Positions 1 to 12,413 of a stretch of 64,000 bases of DNA are shown here, piece by piece. The notes under the pieces are model-generated. The model ran no database searches and was not told the origin of the DNA. It saw only the letters and a program-made list of their open reading frames with translations. Within the stretch, counting starts at the first letter, position 1; each line of letters begins with the position of its first letter. The position numbers were made by a program, and so were the translations under genes. Source of the stretch: Volvox africanus (Eukaryota > Chlorophyta > Chlorophyceae > Chlamydomonadales > Volvocaceae); NCBI GenBank assembly GCA_030268105.1, contig BSDZ01000033.1, positions 310,001 through 374,000 of the forward strand, given 5' to 3'.

Positions 1-539
1 TGAGAAATGAAAGCAATGTGAGACAGGATGTAGAGTAGAGTCCACAAATTCATGATACTGTTGCGAGTTAAGGGATTGATATGAGCAACCTATTTTACCA
101 TCAGGTCCATCCGCACTTTTACGGTATTTCACTTAATGGTGGTAAAGGTAAGGGTTCCTTCAATCTCTGCTCATAAAAAACCATGACCTCAACAACTAAA
201 CAATTTGGGACAAAGAAGGGGCCATGGGGCCTTATCTGGAGCCATGCTAGTCACTGAAGCCACTTGCAGCTCGCATATATTCAGCTGTCTTCCACAAGTA
301 TAGCGTGTGCAGTTGGTACCTTTGACAATTAGCGACACATAATTGCCGCTGATCTTGTGGCGGCTTGTTGTGCAGCAGCCAAGGTGTGGACTCCGTGCTC
401 GCATCCAACGGATTACGGTCTTATCATATAACCCACATCATGTGCAGAATCTAAAGCAGCAATTATATTGTCTTGCGACTCTACTTGCTGGCTGGCGTCT
501 GAGTTGTGGTTCTCTTTTGTTGGAGCGCAGGTCGCAGCC
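1..539. other. Upstream region of the L28 gene
   Basis: No coding sequence is convincing here; the short open frames are in poor context and lack family motifs. The stretch must hold the promoter and 5' UTR of the L28 gene that starts at 540. I see no clear TATA box at a useful distance and no repeat. Confidence 0.4.
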
Positions 540-1338
540 ATGTCGCTCACCATGCGGAGCACGTTCGCGGGCCAGTCGTTGGCCTTTAAACCCGTGACTG
601 TTCAAAACCGCGTGGCTCGTGTGCTGACTGTGGACGCCAAGAAGGTGTGCGACCTGACGGCCAAGAAGCGCAACAAGGCCAACGCAGTTTGCTTCTCGAA
701 CAAGAAGAGCAGGAAGTGGCAAGAGCCCAACCTGCAGAACAAGAAGGTCTTCTGGGAGGAGGGCCAGCGCTGGGTTAAGCTCCGTATTTGCACCAAGGCA
801 ATTAAGACGTTGGAGAAGAAGGGCGTTGCTGAGATGGCAAAGGAGGCAGGTATTGATCTTTGGAATTTGCCTTTTGAGGATGCTCGCCCGCAGCGAAAGG
901 CGTTCCTGGCAGAAAACAAGGGCAAGGTGCCGGTCGCCAAAAACTTGCGCCAAATGAAGAACCAGGAGAAGCTGGCTGCCTCTAAAAAGCAGCCTCGGTA
1001 CCCGGTGTACGAGGAGGGCGGGCGCATTGTGTACATCCTTCCAGGCATGGAGGTAGGAGGGTGGCGGGCATGATTGGGCATAACTGGCCATCCTATCTGG
1101 CCACCTGATGGACCTCGTAGAATTATTCCATCTATTCTTATCCCCTTGCTTGGATATTCACTTTCTGCATTCCATAACAAGATCAGCGTCCAACGCACTA
1201 CTCCTTGGTTTGTCACAAGCGTGCACGGCTCTTTCCACTTCCCCTTCTGCGATTCAGGACCTCATCTTCGGCAAGAAGGATGAGCAGCAGCAGGCTGCGC
1301 CCGAGGACCTGGAGCTGAAGATCACCCTGACGGAGTAA
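540..1338 (+). CDS. PRPL28: Plastid ribosomal protein bL28c
   Basis: This encodes a nucleus-encoded large-subunit protein of the chloroplast ribosome, about 197 residues. Exons are 540-1052 and 1258-1338; the intron (1053-1257) has a GTAGGA donor and a CAG acceptor and is in phase 0. The first about 30 residues ([18 protein letters not shown] and following) are rich in Ser/Thr/Arg and poor in acidic residues, as in an algal transit peptide. The bL28 core follows: [20 protein letters not shown], then [17 protein letters not shown] and [20 protein letters not shown]-terminal tail ([20 protein letters not shown], then an acidic end) goes beyond the roughly 80-residue bacterial protein, as in other green plastid L28 proteins. 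ATG at 540 was chosen because it starts the transit peptide; the frame is also open upstream from 468 but has no better start. The gene stands alone and converges on the gene at 2164-6947. Identity is near certain; the exact mature N-terminus is not. Confidence 0.95.
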
Positions 1339-1855
1339 GCCAGGCACTATTGCAGCGGGCATGAGGAGCGGGGGCGTGGGCAGCCAAGTCCACCGGAGGT
1401 ACCCCAGTCTACTTATCTCGTATTCGCTCCTGTGCGTTGTTCTCCCCGTGGCATCTCTGGCGGCATTTACTCAGCCGGCCGTGGCTGCCCGGGGTCAGAA
1501 TCCTTGAGGCGGTGGTGGAGGAGCTGGGAGGCGAAACGTGGCACTGGGCAGCATTTCTGGTACTCTACCGTGGCGGCTGGATGTCCCCGGAGGTGTCCCA
1601 AGGCTGTTTATCAGCAGTATTTTGGCGCACCCCGGCTGTACTGAACAAGCGCCGGACTCGTTGGGAAAGGAGTGGGGAGGTGGGGCCAACTTACGATTAT
1701 GTTTGCAGTTTTCCCGGTCTGCTTTGGAATCCGTTTTGGGTTCGGACTGGTGTCTGCGATATGAAACAGCACTTTCGTTAAAAGCGACCCAGTGCCATAT
1801 TGGTGGGCGAGGACAAAGGGATATTCGAATTGCTTAGGAGCACGTTCGCGTCTGC

Positions 1856-1860
1856 TGTAA
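1856..1860 (+). terminator. TGTAA poly(A) signal of L28 gene
   Basis: TGTAA, the usual volvocine poly(A) signal, lies about 520 bases after the L28 stop codon. The implied 3' UTR length is ordinary for these algae. Cleavage would be expected roughly 10-20 bases downstream. Confidence 0.5.
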
Positions 1861-2060
1861 AATATCCCGTATGCCTCAGCTTGTGCCGCTTCTCTTTTGC
1901 CACATCTCGTCGGGTAGATGCATAAGGCAAGCCAGGCGAGCGCATTCCGCTCCTCTGCTACTGCCCATGCCGAATGTTTAACGTGAAGCAGTGTGCAAGA
2001 CCGAGAGTTGTGCGTTCGGTGCACACCGTGCAGGGGTCCGTGAACCCTAATCAGTCGATT

Positions 2061-2065
2061 TTACA
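2061..2065 (-). terminator. TGTAA poly(A) signal of membrane-protein gene
   Basis: TTACA on the plus strand (TGTAA on the minus strand) lies about 100 bases after the stop codon at 2164-2166. With the L28 signal at 1856 it leaves only about 200 bases between the two convergent transcripts. Confidence 0.5.
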
Positions 2066-2163
2066 CGTGGAAAACCTGCTGGGGTTGAACAGGATGATAG
2101 GCTGCACTGTGAGGTTTTTGGCCCGGGGACGGAGTTTGTGTTAAGGTCCTGCTAAAGCTATGT

Positions 2164-4078
2164 TCACCAGCCGCGGTACTTCTTCATGTAACGGTAGATG
2201 AATGGAGGTAAGCCCTTGTTGCTCCGAATGTTCCACTGCGTGGCAGATCAAGGGGATGAGGTTAAGTGCGTAAATATCCGAAATTTCCGAAACCACCATT
2301 GCAACAACAGAAGGATGAGGTCCTTGGCAAAGTCCCGATAAAGCAACAGGGCAGCGCCCTCGGTTTCCGGCATGAAGAATGTATCAACATAAGCCACCGA
2401 TGATTGGCAACACGAGCTCGGGTTGGTGAAGTGCAGAAGTCCGGAGTGGGAGAGGCGGTTCCCCCTAGCGAAGGGGGAGACGAGCCTTCTCTGCGGCCGT
2501 AAAAGCACACTGCAAAAGAGTGTGTGGGTGCAAGGAAGGAAATGCAGGAATTACCACTTCCCCCGTGCTTGCTTCTGACTGAGCTGGACTCACCCAAACG
2601 ATGATGATGATGAAGAGGATGAGGCCGTTACTAACCATCCAGATGAATGCCATGCCGAAAGCGCCAAAAATGTAGTACATGCCACCATATGAGGGCAGCG
2701 CGAATGACCTGGGAGCCGCCACATCCCGCACGTCAATGGTCACCATCTGCCAGGTGGGGTATGTGCGTGCTTTGTATGTATGGCAAGAGGAATACAAGGA
2801 ACGCTCGCATACGTAAGACACCCGGAAGGCAAAGAGGACGCCGGATAAAATACGAGCGAGGGAGACAAAAAATGCTTTTGCATATATCGGGGTACATGGC
2901 ATATATTCCGACAGTCACACCAATGTCCACGGGCCCCAGGAACATGCGCCTTGGGCCGGCAGGGGAGGGGGGCCGGGAGAGCGCCTGATACCCTGATACC
3001 CACCATCTTCCATGAGAGATTCGTATGTATGTAAAATAGTTAAAGATTCCGCACATGCCTTCACAAACAGGGCCCGAGGTCGCCCTCCAGCACTACCGAC
3101 CTCGCCAGCTTCGTCTCAACCTCGCCACACCAGTTCGCATTGGCCCCCCCTTCCCTGTCACCTGGCCCACGATGGGTCGGAAGGTGGTCCCCGCTTGCAG
3201 GGCCGCCAGAGAGCCCCTCCAGTGCTCCGTGTAGGTGAGACGCAGGTCGCTGGGATCAGCGCTGATCTGCCAGCCCGCGCAGGGGCCCAGCAGTGGCACC
3301 TGACCAATGGCCACCTGCGTAATCCAAGCATCCGATGCTTATAATCAACCACAGCGAACCCACCCTCACCCTCACCCTCACCACGTGACACCACCCTCTC
3401 CGCCGACCTGCACTACAAGGGTATGACACAGCTCCCGGCCCACACGCCCAACGTCGTCAATGCCACCATACAAGTAGTCCCACACAGCACTGTTAGGTGG
3501 CTTCTCGGCTGTTTCCTTCCCCTGGCTCCTCTCCCCCTCCCCACCTGCACCGCGGACAGGTAGCTGACGGTCACGTCCGAGGAGCCCCCCAGCTCCTGGC
3601 CCTGGGGAGTCGCCGGAGCTACACTCCAGGCGGCCAGGAGTGTGGTGCTGCCCGCCACTGCCAAGGTGATGAGGGTGTCCTCGGGATGTGCAAGAGAAAA
3701 GCCGGGAATGGTGATATTGACGGTGCCTGGGACGTCCCACAGTACACGTAGTTGGTGGGGAAATGGGGAGGTGGGGGGACAAAGTGGGATGTAAACATGT
3801 CATCATACGTGTAATCGTTTCTGGTGGACATGACTGACAGCCCTGAGAATTAAAACCGGAAAACATGCCCGCAGTCATGTACGTGTACGTGCGTACGTGC
3901 ATATGCGTGTAATCGTGTATCTGCGTGTGTGTTATGTGTATGTGCCCCATGGGAGCGGCCACCACCGCCACGCGAACATTTCCCAATATTCGGATTACTC
4001 GACCTATGACTCGCCCTACGATTCAAGCACCAACGGCAACAAGCAGCCTCCCGGCCAACGTGTGCGTTAACGTACACG

Positions 4079-4116
<38 letters not shown>

Positions 4117-5577
4117 AACACATGCAGACGAAGAAACGCCCAGGTTGTTGGTTATGGACCGCTGGTGACGACCACCGCCAATCTGAATGCAACAACACAC
4201 CCTCTATGTGATACGCGGGGTAAGTGCCGCTGTTCTGACATCGCTTGTTCATTCCGGGCCACGGCCACAGATTGGAAACCGCCGTCCAGGGTGGTACTGC
4301 ACGCAGGTTGCGGAGGGCCGTAGCCAGCAGCTCCAGGGAGGCATTAACCTTCACCCCCGCCAGGTAGATGCCAGAGCTCAGCTGAGTGCTGCGGCGGCAG
4401 TAGCAATAACGCCGACAGCAACAACAACAGCAGCAGTAGCAGCAGAAGTAGAGTGATAGGACAGAATAAACGTCATTTGGACGAGAGCTAGGGGATGTAA
4501 TGAAAATGCCGTATGCAGCAGTGGCACTTCACGACGTCAGGCCGCACCGCTATCACTTCCCGCCAATCCATCACCACCACAACTAACAACAACATCAACA
4601 ATGTAAATAACATAATTATTTTTGTTGGTTTTATTGTTTGGCTTATTCTTGTTGCTACTGATATCAGAAATGCTAACAAGAGGTCTGTCCCCGCACCCAC
4701 TCACCTGGGCTGAACGTAATTCACACTGCTGCTGTTCACCGCCGCCGCCACTCGATCCACAAACTCCTGCACTTGCGTCGTGTTGATCCTGCAGGGCTCT
4801 CACCCATGACCGATGAAGCGAAGAGAAGGAACACGCAAATACACACATACACATATGCACACACACATATACTCACATGCTCACATAATACATATACACA
4901 TACAAAACAAAAACACGGAGGACGGGTGTCCCTTGACGGGGGTGGGCTGGATCCACCTGACTCAGCTTCCGCCCCCTCCTCCCGTTCCCGTTAGCTATAT
5001 GGTGTTGACAACAAAAAAGTCGTCAGATGAAAATACGTAAATTGAGTCTCCCGCGCGACCGGTCAACTCACTCGAAGGGGCTGTTTATGACCAAGGTGTC
5101 GTACGGCTGGGCCCCGGCTGCCAAATACGCCACGAGGGAGATCAGCCTCCCTGCCGGTACGGCTTTCGCACCGACACGCACACGACCAGCTCGAAGACAG
5201 TTTACGTACGGCGTGCCGGATGTCAACTCCAGCCCAACGGCGTCGTACAATGATTCCCGTGTCTGCACGTGCAGGTAAGTAAGGCCCGCACCGGGACAAC
5301 AAAGGAGAGACGGACGTGTACGTCATACACATACGACGTCGTACGCACCATTGAGATCGGTTTCGCTCTTCACGGGGTGTTGCGCTCGGGTGCGCTCACT
5401 CAGGGTGTCTTGCCGTGCCTCGTGCCCACCATGACTGCTCTCTCATGATAGCTCCAATCGCCCCATGAAATGAAACGTCGGAGTGAACATCCTTATCTCG
5501 AGATCTTAAGAAAAGCAAGAAAGACTCCAATCATGATTTGAAAAACCATTTCTTCTTTCTCCCTCTCTCCCTCCCTC

Positions 5578-5611
<34 letters not shown>

Positions 5612-6947
5612 GTCCACCACCACCACCACCACCTCCCTCCCCCCAGCCCCCGGCTCACTGAGTTGCAGGCCGCCGTTCGAATGTCCGTACACTCAATTAC
5701 GATGACCGGCTTGCACACCGGCAGGATCGCCGCCCATGGGTTCACATCCTTCGGCAGATCGGGGTCCAGGGGTGCCGCCATCGGGAACAAACCTATCTGG
5801 CCCGGAAAGTAGACCGGGTCTGGGTTGGAGCACTGCTCCGCCAGCAGGAAATTCTTGTGATATCGACTGTACGGGTGAAAACACAGCACAACCCAATCCC
5901 CTCGGGAAAAGTGATGTGATGGGAGGGGTTGGGGGGAGTGGATTCATGACCAGACTGAGAGCGTTCAGATGTAGGGGTGTGATTCTCCACCCCTCCCTCC
6001 CTCCCACCCTCCCACCCTCCCACCCCTCCCACCCCTCCCACATGTGTGCGCATGTATTTATATGATTCCTCTAACTCCCTCCCTGCTCACTCCCTCCCTG
6101 CTCCTCCCTCCCTCCCTATTTCCATGTTCTATACACATAACTATATATACATAAACCTATGTTTCACATCTACATTTACGAAAGTAAACGTCTACAGGTG
6201 CCAGGTGCCAGGTTGCAGGTTGCGGGCAGCAACATTGCGATAACGAGGATTGAAGTTAGGCAGGGGGTGTACCGGGCGATGTTCCTGGGGCCCCGGGACC
6301 TGGACCAGGATTCTGACAGGGAGGCATCTGTCTGATGGGCTCAGTGTTGGCAGACGAAGAGCGAAGGGGCCCATGTCGGGCAGATGCGGGGACAAGCATG
6401 GCATTGCTTTGAGCAGCAGCTGGACGAAGTCACCGAACGGACAGGTGGTAGGAAGGAGGAATGAACCCCGCATCGAAGGGGCGTGGAAAGCAGACGGGCG
6501 CATGGTTCTTCCCTCTAAGGAGCCAATATGGTGCGTGCGTGCTCATGCCAGCAGAGGCAGAGGCGACGTTGCTCGGACTTCGCGGACATGGCGATAAATG
6601 GAGGTGCGGTCCCCCGCCGCAACCCACTTGTTGATGTCATTTGTAATTCGTTGGTCAAAGTGCATGTCGCGGAAGTCCGTGTCATGACGATTGAGGATTT
6701 TGATCTGTGGTTGTGGTAGGGACGGGCGGGGCCCCGGCATCCTAATTGATACAGGACAGGGCGAATCGAAGCCCCAGGCTCTTTTAAGGGTTTCGCGCAC
6801 CTCGTACAGCACTAATAGGGCTCCGGTGAGCACGGACAAAATGATGACGAGAATCCATCCTATCAGGCGCAGAAAACCCTCGAACCATGTCTTAACGTCT
6901 AGCGGCCTGTAACTCCGCCTTCGTTTCGGAGGTGATTTGGCCTCCAT
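2164..6947 (-). CDS. Two-pass membrane protein of unknown family
   Basis: I do not recognise this family. Phase-consistent minus-strand exons, in order: 6753-6947, about 6588-6704, 5659-5866, 5072-5262, about 4915-4956, 4705-4788, 4303-4376, 3545-3726, 3408-3503, 3162-3314, about 2913-2984, 2594-2746 and 2164-2235. At least one more exon is needed between 6200 and 6500 to repair the phase. The product is at least 500 residues. It starts MEAKSPPKRRRSYRPLDVKT, a basic cytosolic stretch, then one membrane segment (FLRLIGWILVIILSVLTGAL). A long soluble region with several Cys and Asn-X-Ser/Thr sites follows, then a second hydrophobic segment (FIWMVSNGLILFIIIIVW) and a short basic tail ending YRYMKKYRGW. 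This suggests a large lumenal or extracellular domain held by two helices. Microsatellites sit in its introns. The end exons are secure; the exons at 4915 and 2913 have weak donors. Confidence 0.6.
4076..4123. repeat. (CA)n microsatellite
   Basis: A CA dinucleotide run with a few A interruptions, inside an intron of the membrane-protein gene (between exons 3545-3726 and 4303-4376). Confidence 0.9.
5575..5611. repeat. (TC)n(AC)n compound microsatellite
   Basis: A CT run joined directly to a CA run, inside the intron just downstream (minus strand) of exon 5659-5866 of the membrane-protein gene. Confidence 0.85.
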
Positions 6948-8070
6948 ATCAACTGCTGCCCAGTTCTAAGATAAACTGTGTAACTTGCCCTCTATAACGT
7001 TATCTCTCAGTTTTAGAGTCTAAGGTAGAAGAGACGCCGCAGAAAGTGGATTCGTTGACATGAAGATGCCGCTTCGGTTGGACTGTGGCACAGCATGTAA
7101 AATAGCTTACGGGCGGGATAAAACTCAAAAAGATTTGCTTGAATGAGATTGTTTGATGCGCTCTTTTGAGGAGGAAAGTTAGGTCACTAAAACTTAATCA
7201 GCGGCGAAACTCCGGATCCGGATTCCTTAGTGCGACAGGGAGCTCGCGCGTCTCCTTGCTGGGAATCATGAGATCACCTGGAAAAAGGGAGCCCCATAGA
7301 TTTCCATCCAAAATCCTTATATTATCCCACAAATAAAACACGTGGTATGTAAGTGTAAACCCATCTCGCTATTGTGTTCCCAACGCGAACTGTTTTCTTA
7401 TATTAACATATGCAACGCGAGTCTTGCGCATTCCACCCAAGATCCAATAGAGATATCGGAGAAATAGCAACTTGTATCAAGGTCATGTACCATCGCTACA
7501 TGAAGTTCTGTATCGCTGCGGGTTGTGGCAATCTGTGGGAATGGAACACCACCAAACTCCACCCCAACATAACGCACGTGACCATATCCTCATTCAACAC
7601 CACTCCTTACCAGTTTTCAACGACAGTGATCGCATTTCCCGCCTCGCAGCTGGCACTCGGTGCTCGGCATCTTACCAAATACCAGACAAAAAGTCACACT
7701 TATACTTCTCACACGACACCTTCGGTGTACAGCCCGGGCCTTCTAAGAAATTCTGTCCTTCCGAGATCTTTCAAACCCGATTTCCATGCTTCAAAACACA
7801 AATTTTCTGTGATCTTCCCAATCCCCCCTCCCCTCCCCACCAACCAGAATCCTCTCTCCTTTACCCGCATATTCCTATAACCCCCTAACAGCCATTCTCT
7901 CATAGCACACACAAACTGCCGCCCTGCCTGGCGCCCAACCCCCCAAACTCGAATGCTCCCCTTCACAGCCATCTCACCGATCCGCACCGCCCTACATTGC
8001 AGTGCAAGAGGTAATGTCTAGGAGCATGCCCCGCCACGCCTACATCCGGTAAGACTGACCGCACCAGGGG
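6948..8070. other. Intergenic: membrane-protein 5' side and ABC-F 3' UTR
   Basis: Holds the promoter side of the minus-strand gene starting at 6947 and the 3' UTR of the ABC-F gene ending at 8071. A 156-codon plus-strand open frame at 7410-7880 has no coding-like composition and no motif. I saw no TGTAA on the minus strand close to 8071, so the ABC-F 3' end is not located. Confidence 0.4.
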
Positions 8071-11000
8071 TCAAATGTCCCCGGCCAGCTCCGCCAGCTC
8101 AAGCCACCGCTCTGACTTGGTGTCTACTAGCTCTTGAATCGCAGCCATCTCTAAGCTCGCCGCCTCGAGCGCCGCCAGGTCATTGCCACTCTGAGCTAAC
8201 TCCATCACCTGATCGTTCAATGCGTCGCGTCGACTGTTCAGCTCGTCAATCTCCCGCGTCAATTTCTGTAGCGAGCCAACAGCAACAAATAGGTCGACAA
8301 TTTATCAAAATTTGCTGATATTATTTGTTTTAACCAGTTTTTTAAGGCCTATGATAGATTCATCGTTACCGTTTCTGGTAGGACGTCTGGATGAACAACG
8401 GGCCCTACTGGGTCACAAGAACGCACTGGTGCTCGTCATACTTTTATAACGCGGCGAGTTCCCAGTTAGCGGATTTGCTGACTTGGGAGGGCCGGGTAAG
8501 GGTGTTTAAAAAGGCCTTGCACAGGTAAGCGGTGAGGAGCGATGAGGGGATGGGATGGAGGCAATCAGAAAGCGAAAGTAGCCATGGGAGTGGGGTTGGC
8601 TGTGCGCGCATCACCAGGGGAATTAGCTCTAATCCGGAGGGCCGGAGGAAGTCTGGAGTTGTGTTGGGGGAGGATGGGAGGCATCATCAGAGCTCTTCTT
8701 CTTTCGAGGACCCTCACACCATCAGGGGAGACTGGGGGAACTTTGACTTGACCGAAAACCATTCGGCTATTACCTCCGGAAGCCAGGCATGCTCAGCAGC
8801 CGCACACGTTACCTTGTACTGCTCCTGCTCGTAATATCCCAGCTTGCGAGGCTTCTTAGGTGGTGCTGGGGCTGCCGGGGCTGGCCCCGGGGATAACGCT
8901 GACGCCGACGCCTTCACCCCGACCTGTTGTTGTTGTTGCTGCTGCTGCTGTTGCTTGCCGCTACCGCCCTTGCCCTTAGCCCCACTTCCGACGCCATGGC
9001 TGCTGCTGCCATACTCGTTTCCGTCGCTATCGTAGCTGCTACCACTGGCGCTCGCTGTGCTACTCGACGCAATCCGCCGCTCCGCTGCCGCCGTCGCTTC
9101 CTGCTCCTCCATAAGCTCCAAGTACTGGAGGCAGGATGGCAAGTCATTGTGTGCCGCAAATCGTAACACCAGCTCATCAAGAATGAAGCCAAAACTTTAC
9201 AAATGGGGCAGCAGGCTACTTCGTCGTCTCAGGCGCACGTGCGTGTATCGCTGCTCTGGCATTTTCCTGAACCCACACGGTATATCCCGGCCCGTCGGGA
9301 TACCTGCGAGAGGACAGGCCCCTCCCCTCCCTGCCCTCCCCTCCCCTCCTGCCCTGCCCTCCCCTGCCCTCCCTGCCCCTCCCTGCTCCTAACATATGTC
9401 TCCCCCCCTCTCACCTACATCGCTACAATCGCACATACATCGCCCTTACCTCCGAGTAGGTACCGTCAAAGAGCCGCACCAGCCCGTCTCCTTGCAGCAC
9501 CAGCAGCCTCTCCGCCACATTGTCCATGAAGGCCCGGTCGTGAGATACGGTGAGCAGCACGCCGCGAAAGGCCCGCACCTGCTCCTCCAGCACCTCTACC
9601 GTGGAGAGGTCCAGATCGTTAGTGGGCTCTAAGGGAGGAAAAAGGAAGGCGCAGAGAGGAGGGCGGGACGTAGGGGTGATAATACGAATTTCATCTCCCT
9701 CCTCGCAAGTACCGATGATTCCTGATAGAGGCAAATGCATTTTTCCTTTCTGGCCGGCGAGGGAGAACCAGGCAGGGGTAGCGAATGGGGAGAGGGAGGC
9801 CATCTGATGGCGAAGCTGCGGCCGATAAACTTAAACGACTAAACGACCGTGAAAAAAGTGGATGGAAGGAAGGGGGAAAAGGTTGAAGAAGAGGGAAGAA
9901 GCGAAGGAAGAGAAGAAGGAAGCCATGAACCCCCCGCACCACCACCCGCCGCTCAAGATCATCCCACAACTCCGCACCCACCATCCAGGATCAGCACATT
10001 GGGTCTCTCCACGAGCACAGAGGCGAGGTGCAGCCGCCGCCGCTCCCCGCCGCTGAGGGAGGCGACTTTCTGGAACTGCCGGGGCCGGGGGAAACCAAGC
10101 TGCCGAGGGACGGGACGGGACGAAACGGGGAAAGGACGGAGGGAGGGGGAAGGGGAGGGAGGGACGAGGGGGGAAAGGGAAAGACGAATAAATGAGACAT
10201 GATACCGCTGTAGACGCTGCTGTAAAGGATGAGACTAACCGCGATGGTGGAGGACGACGTCTAGCGCCATCCGAAAAAAGGGGGAGCGGGAGGGGGCGAG
10301 GTAAGGGGAATATCCAAATCAGCACAACCCAGAATGGGACCGGGAACTGCAGCGAAAGGATAAGCACGAGAGTCAGACAAACCCCAAAAGGCACTCACCC
10401 ACCCAACTAACGACCTTGCTTCCCACGATTACAACTTGGTTGGCTGGCACATTACGTCTCGTTGGCCTTCAGCCCGGCAATGTCCGTATCAACTTTGCCT
10501 TCTCCTCCAACCTCCACGCCCCCGATTTCCCGTCCCCTCGTCCGTGCCGCGCCCTCCATACGCACCTTCTCTAACAGCACCTCGGGTGTGTCCATGGGCT
10601 CAATGATGCCCCCGGCCGCCGCCAGCTTTGTTTTCCGGCTGTCAGCGATTTCTCTGATGTAGTCTTTTGGGGGGTTTAAGTGGTGTGGGGGATAGGGGAC
10701 CGGGGGGGGGGATTGGTAAGGCCGCAGAGATTCGTGAACGGGCGGGAAAAAAGGGGAAGAGAGGTTTGGGGAAGAGAAACTGAATTAAAGAATCCTGGTG
10801 CGATAATCAGCTCACCAGAAGAGATGGATACAGAGAGAAAGAGGAGGTTGGTGAGGAAGAGGCGGCGGAGGAGGGACTAACAAGGTACCCACCGCCGCCA
10901 TCTCAGAGCAGCCCCCCTCAGGGCTCTCCCAACCCGGATATACTATAACCCTGGATATACTTGTCCACTCTCCCTCCCTTGCCACACATCCACACACATG

Positions 11001-12372
11001 ATTACACTACCACGACTCAGTCCTCAAAACACATCCACACACACGCGCTATCTCTCTTTTCTCCCCCTCCTCACCGATGATGCGGAGATCTTCCCGTATG
11101 GCAGGGGGATATTGCGTGAGGTAGCCCACTACGGACGTCTCCCCAACATCACGCTTGCCGCTGGTGGGCTGCTTACAGCCTGCTCGAATAAATAATATAA
11201 TATTGTGTCGGTGTGTCGGTGTGTTCTGGTTTGGGTTTTGTGATGCGGAGGTTTTTTAAGGCGTATTTTAGCGGGTATGTGTTTGCGATTGCGTGTGTGG
11301 GGGGAGGGGAGGGATTCGTGAGATGGGATGGGGGGGAAGCCTGAGCACCCGAATCAAAGTGGACTGGATGGACCCAAAACTGACATCAATTGTGGAGTAA
11401 GAGGTTGCGGAATGAGGGTTGAGGGGTGGGGCTTTGGGGTGGGAATTAGGGGGCTGTTGCGGGATGGAGTAATGAATTTGTTGAGGTAATAGGTAAGCAC
11501 CCTTTTCCTGAAATCACTGAGGACGTCCACCCGATAAAAGCTGCACTTCCCTCCACCCGCGACCTCACCGGCGATGAGGTCCAAGAGGGTGGTCTTGCCG
11601 GCGCCGTTGCGGCCTTCGGGAAAGAAGGGGAGAGGAGTGGGGAGAGGAGTGGGGAGAGGAGGGGTGAGAGGGGGAGGGAGAGGGGGAGGGAGACGAACAT
11701 CGAAACGCTGGTAATGATCGCTGACGAGGCCAGGACTAACCGTGAAGGATGCCTGATTGTCGTCCTCGTCCAAGGCTGCTGCCGACGCGAAGGCCCAAGA
11801 AAACTAGGTTGCCGCCAAGGCTGCGAATAAATGTAGACAAAACTCAATCGAAACCGTCATAAAGTATACTATAGTATACTATCGGCCTTGCTGCTGGCGG
11901 CGAAATAAAACCGCGGAAAAGAGAAAAACTCAGGTGACCGCTGGTCGCTGTCATGCGCGTGCTCCTCCCGACCCCCCTGTATAGCATCAAACTAACGCGC
12001 CTTGACCCGACCCACCCACCAACCCGACCCGGGCTAGCACGACGACCGCGCGCGCGAACCAACCAAACGAAGCGCGGACCCACGCGAACTCAGAGAGGGG
12101 GAGGGAGAAGGGGAGGGGGAGATATTTCGTTAGGCCAAGCACCCTCTTGGGGGTGAATCTACGCACACAGACCCTGAAGGTCCCTTGAAGGCGGCACACA
12201 TTACCCACCCCTCCACCCCTCCACTCCGCGCACTCACCCGGCCACCCACCACCCACCTGCGATGCCGAGCTTTGATCCCGGTAGGAAGTCAAAAGTGAAG
12301 TCCCGAATGACCTGGTGGCCACTGCCGGGCAGCGTGTAGCCCACCTTCTCACAACGAACGACTTTATTGCCT

Positions 12373-12413
<41 letters not shown>

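Noticed and set aside
6192..6503. Minus-strand frame as the missing exon of the membrane-protein gene
   Set aside because: An exon is needed here, but two frames are open and no donor/acceptor pair clearly fits, so I did not place its borders.
7410..7880. 156-codon plus-strand open frame in the ABC-F 3' region
   Set aside because: Composition is not coding-like, a second frame is open in parallel, and no motif or splice context supports it.
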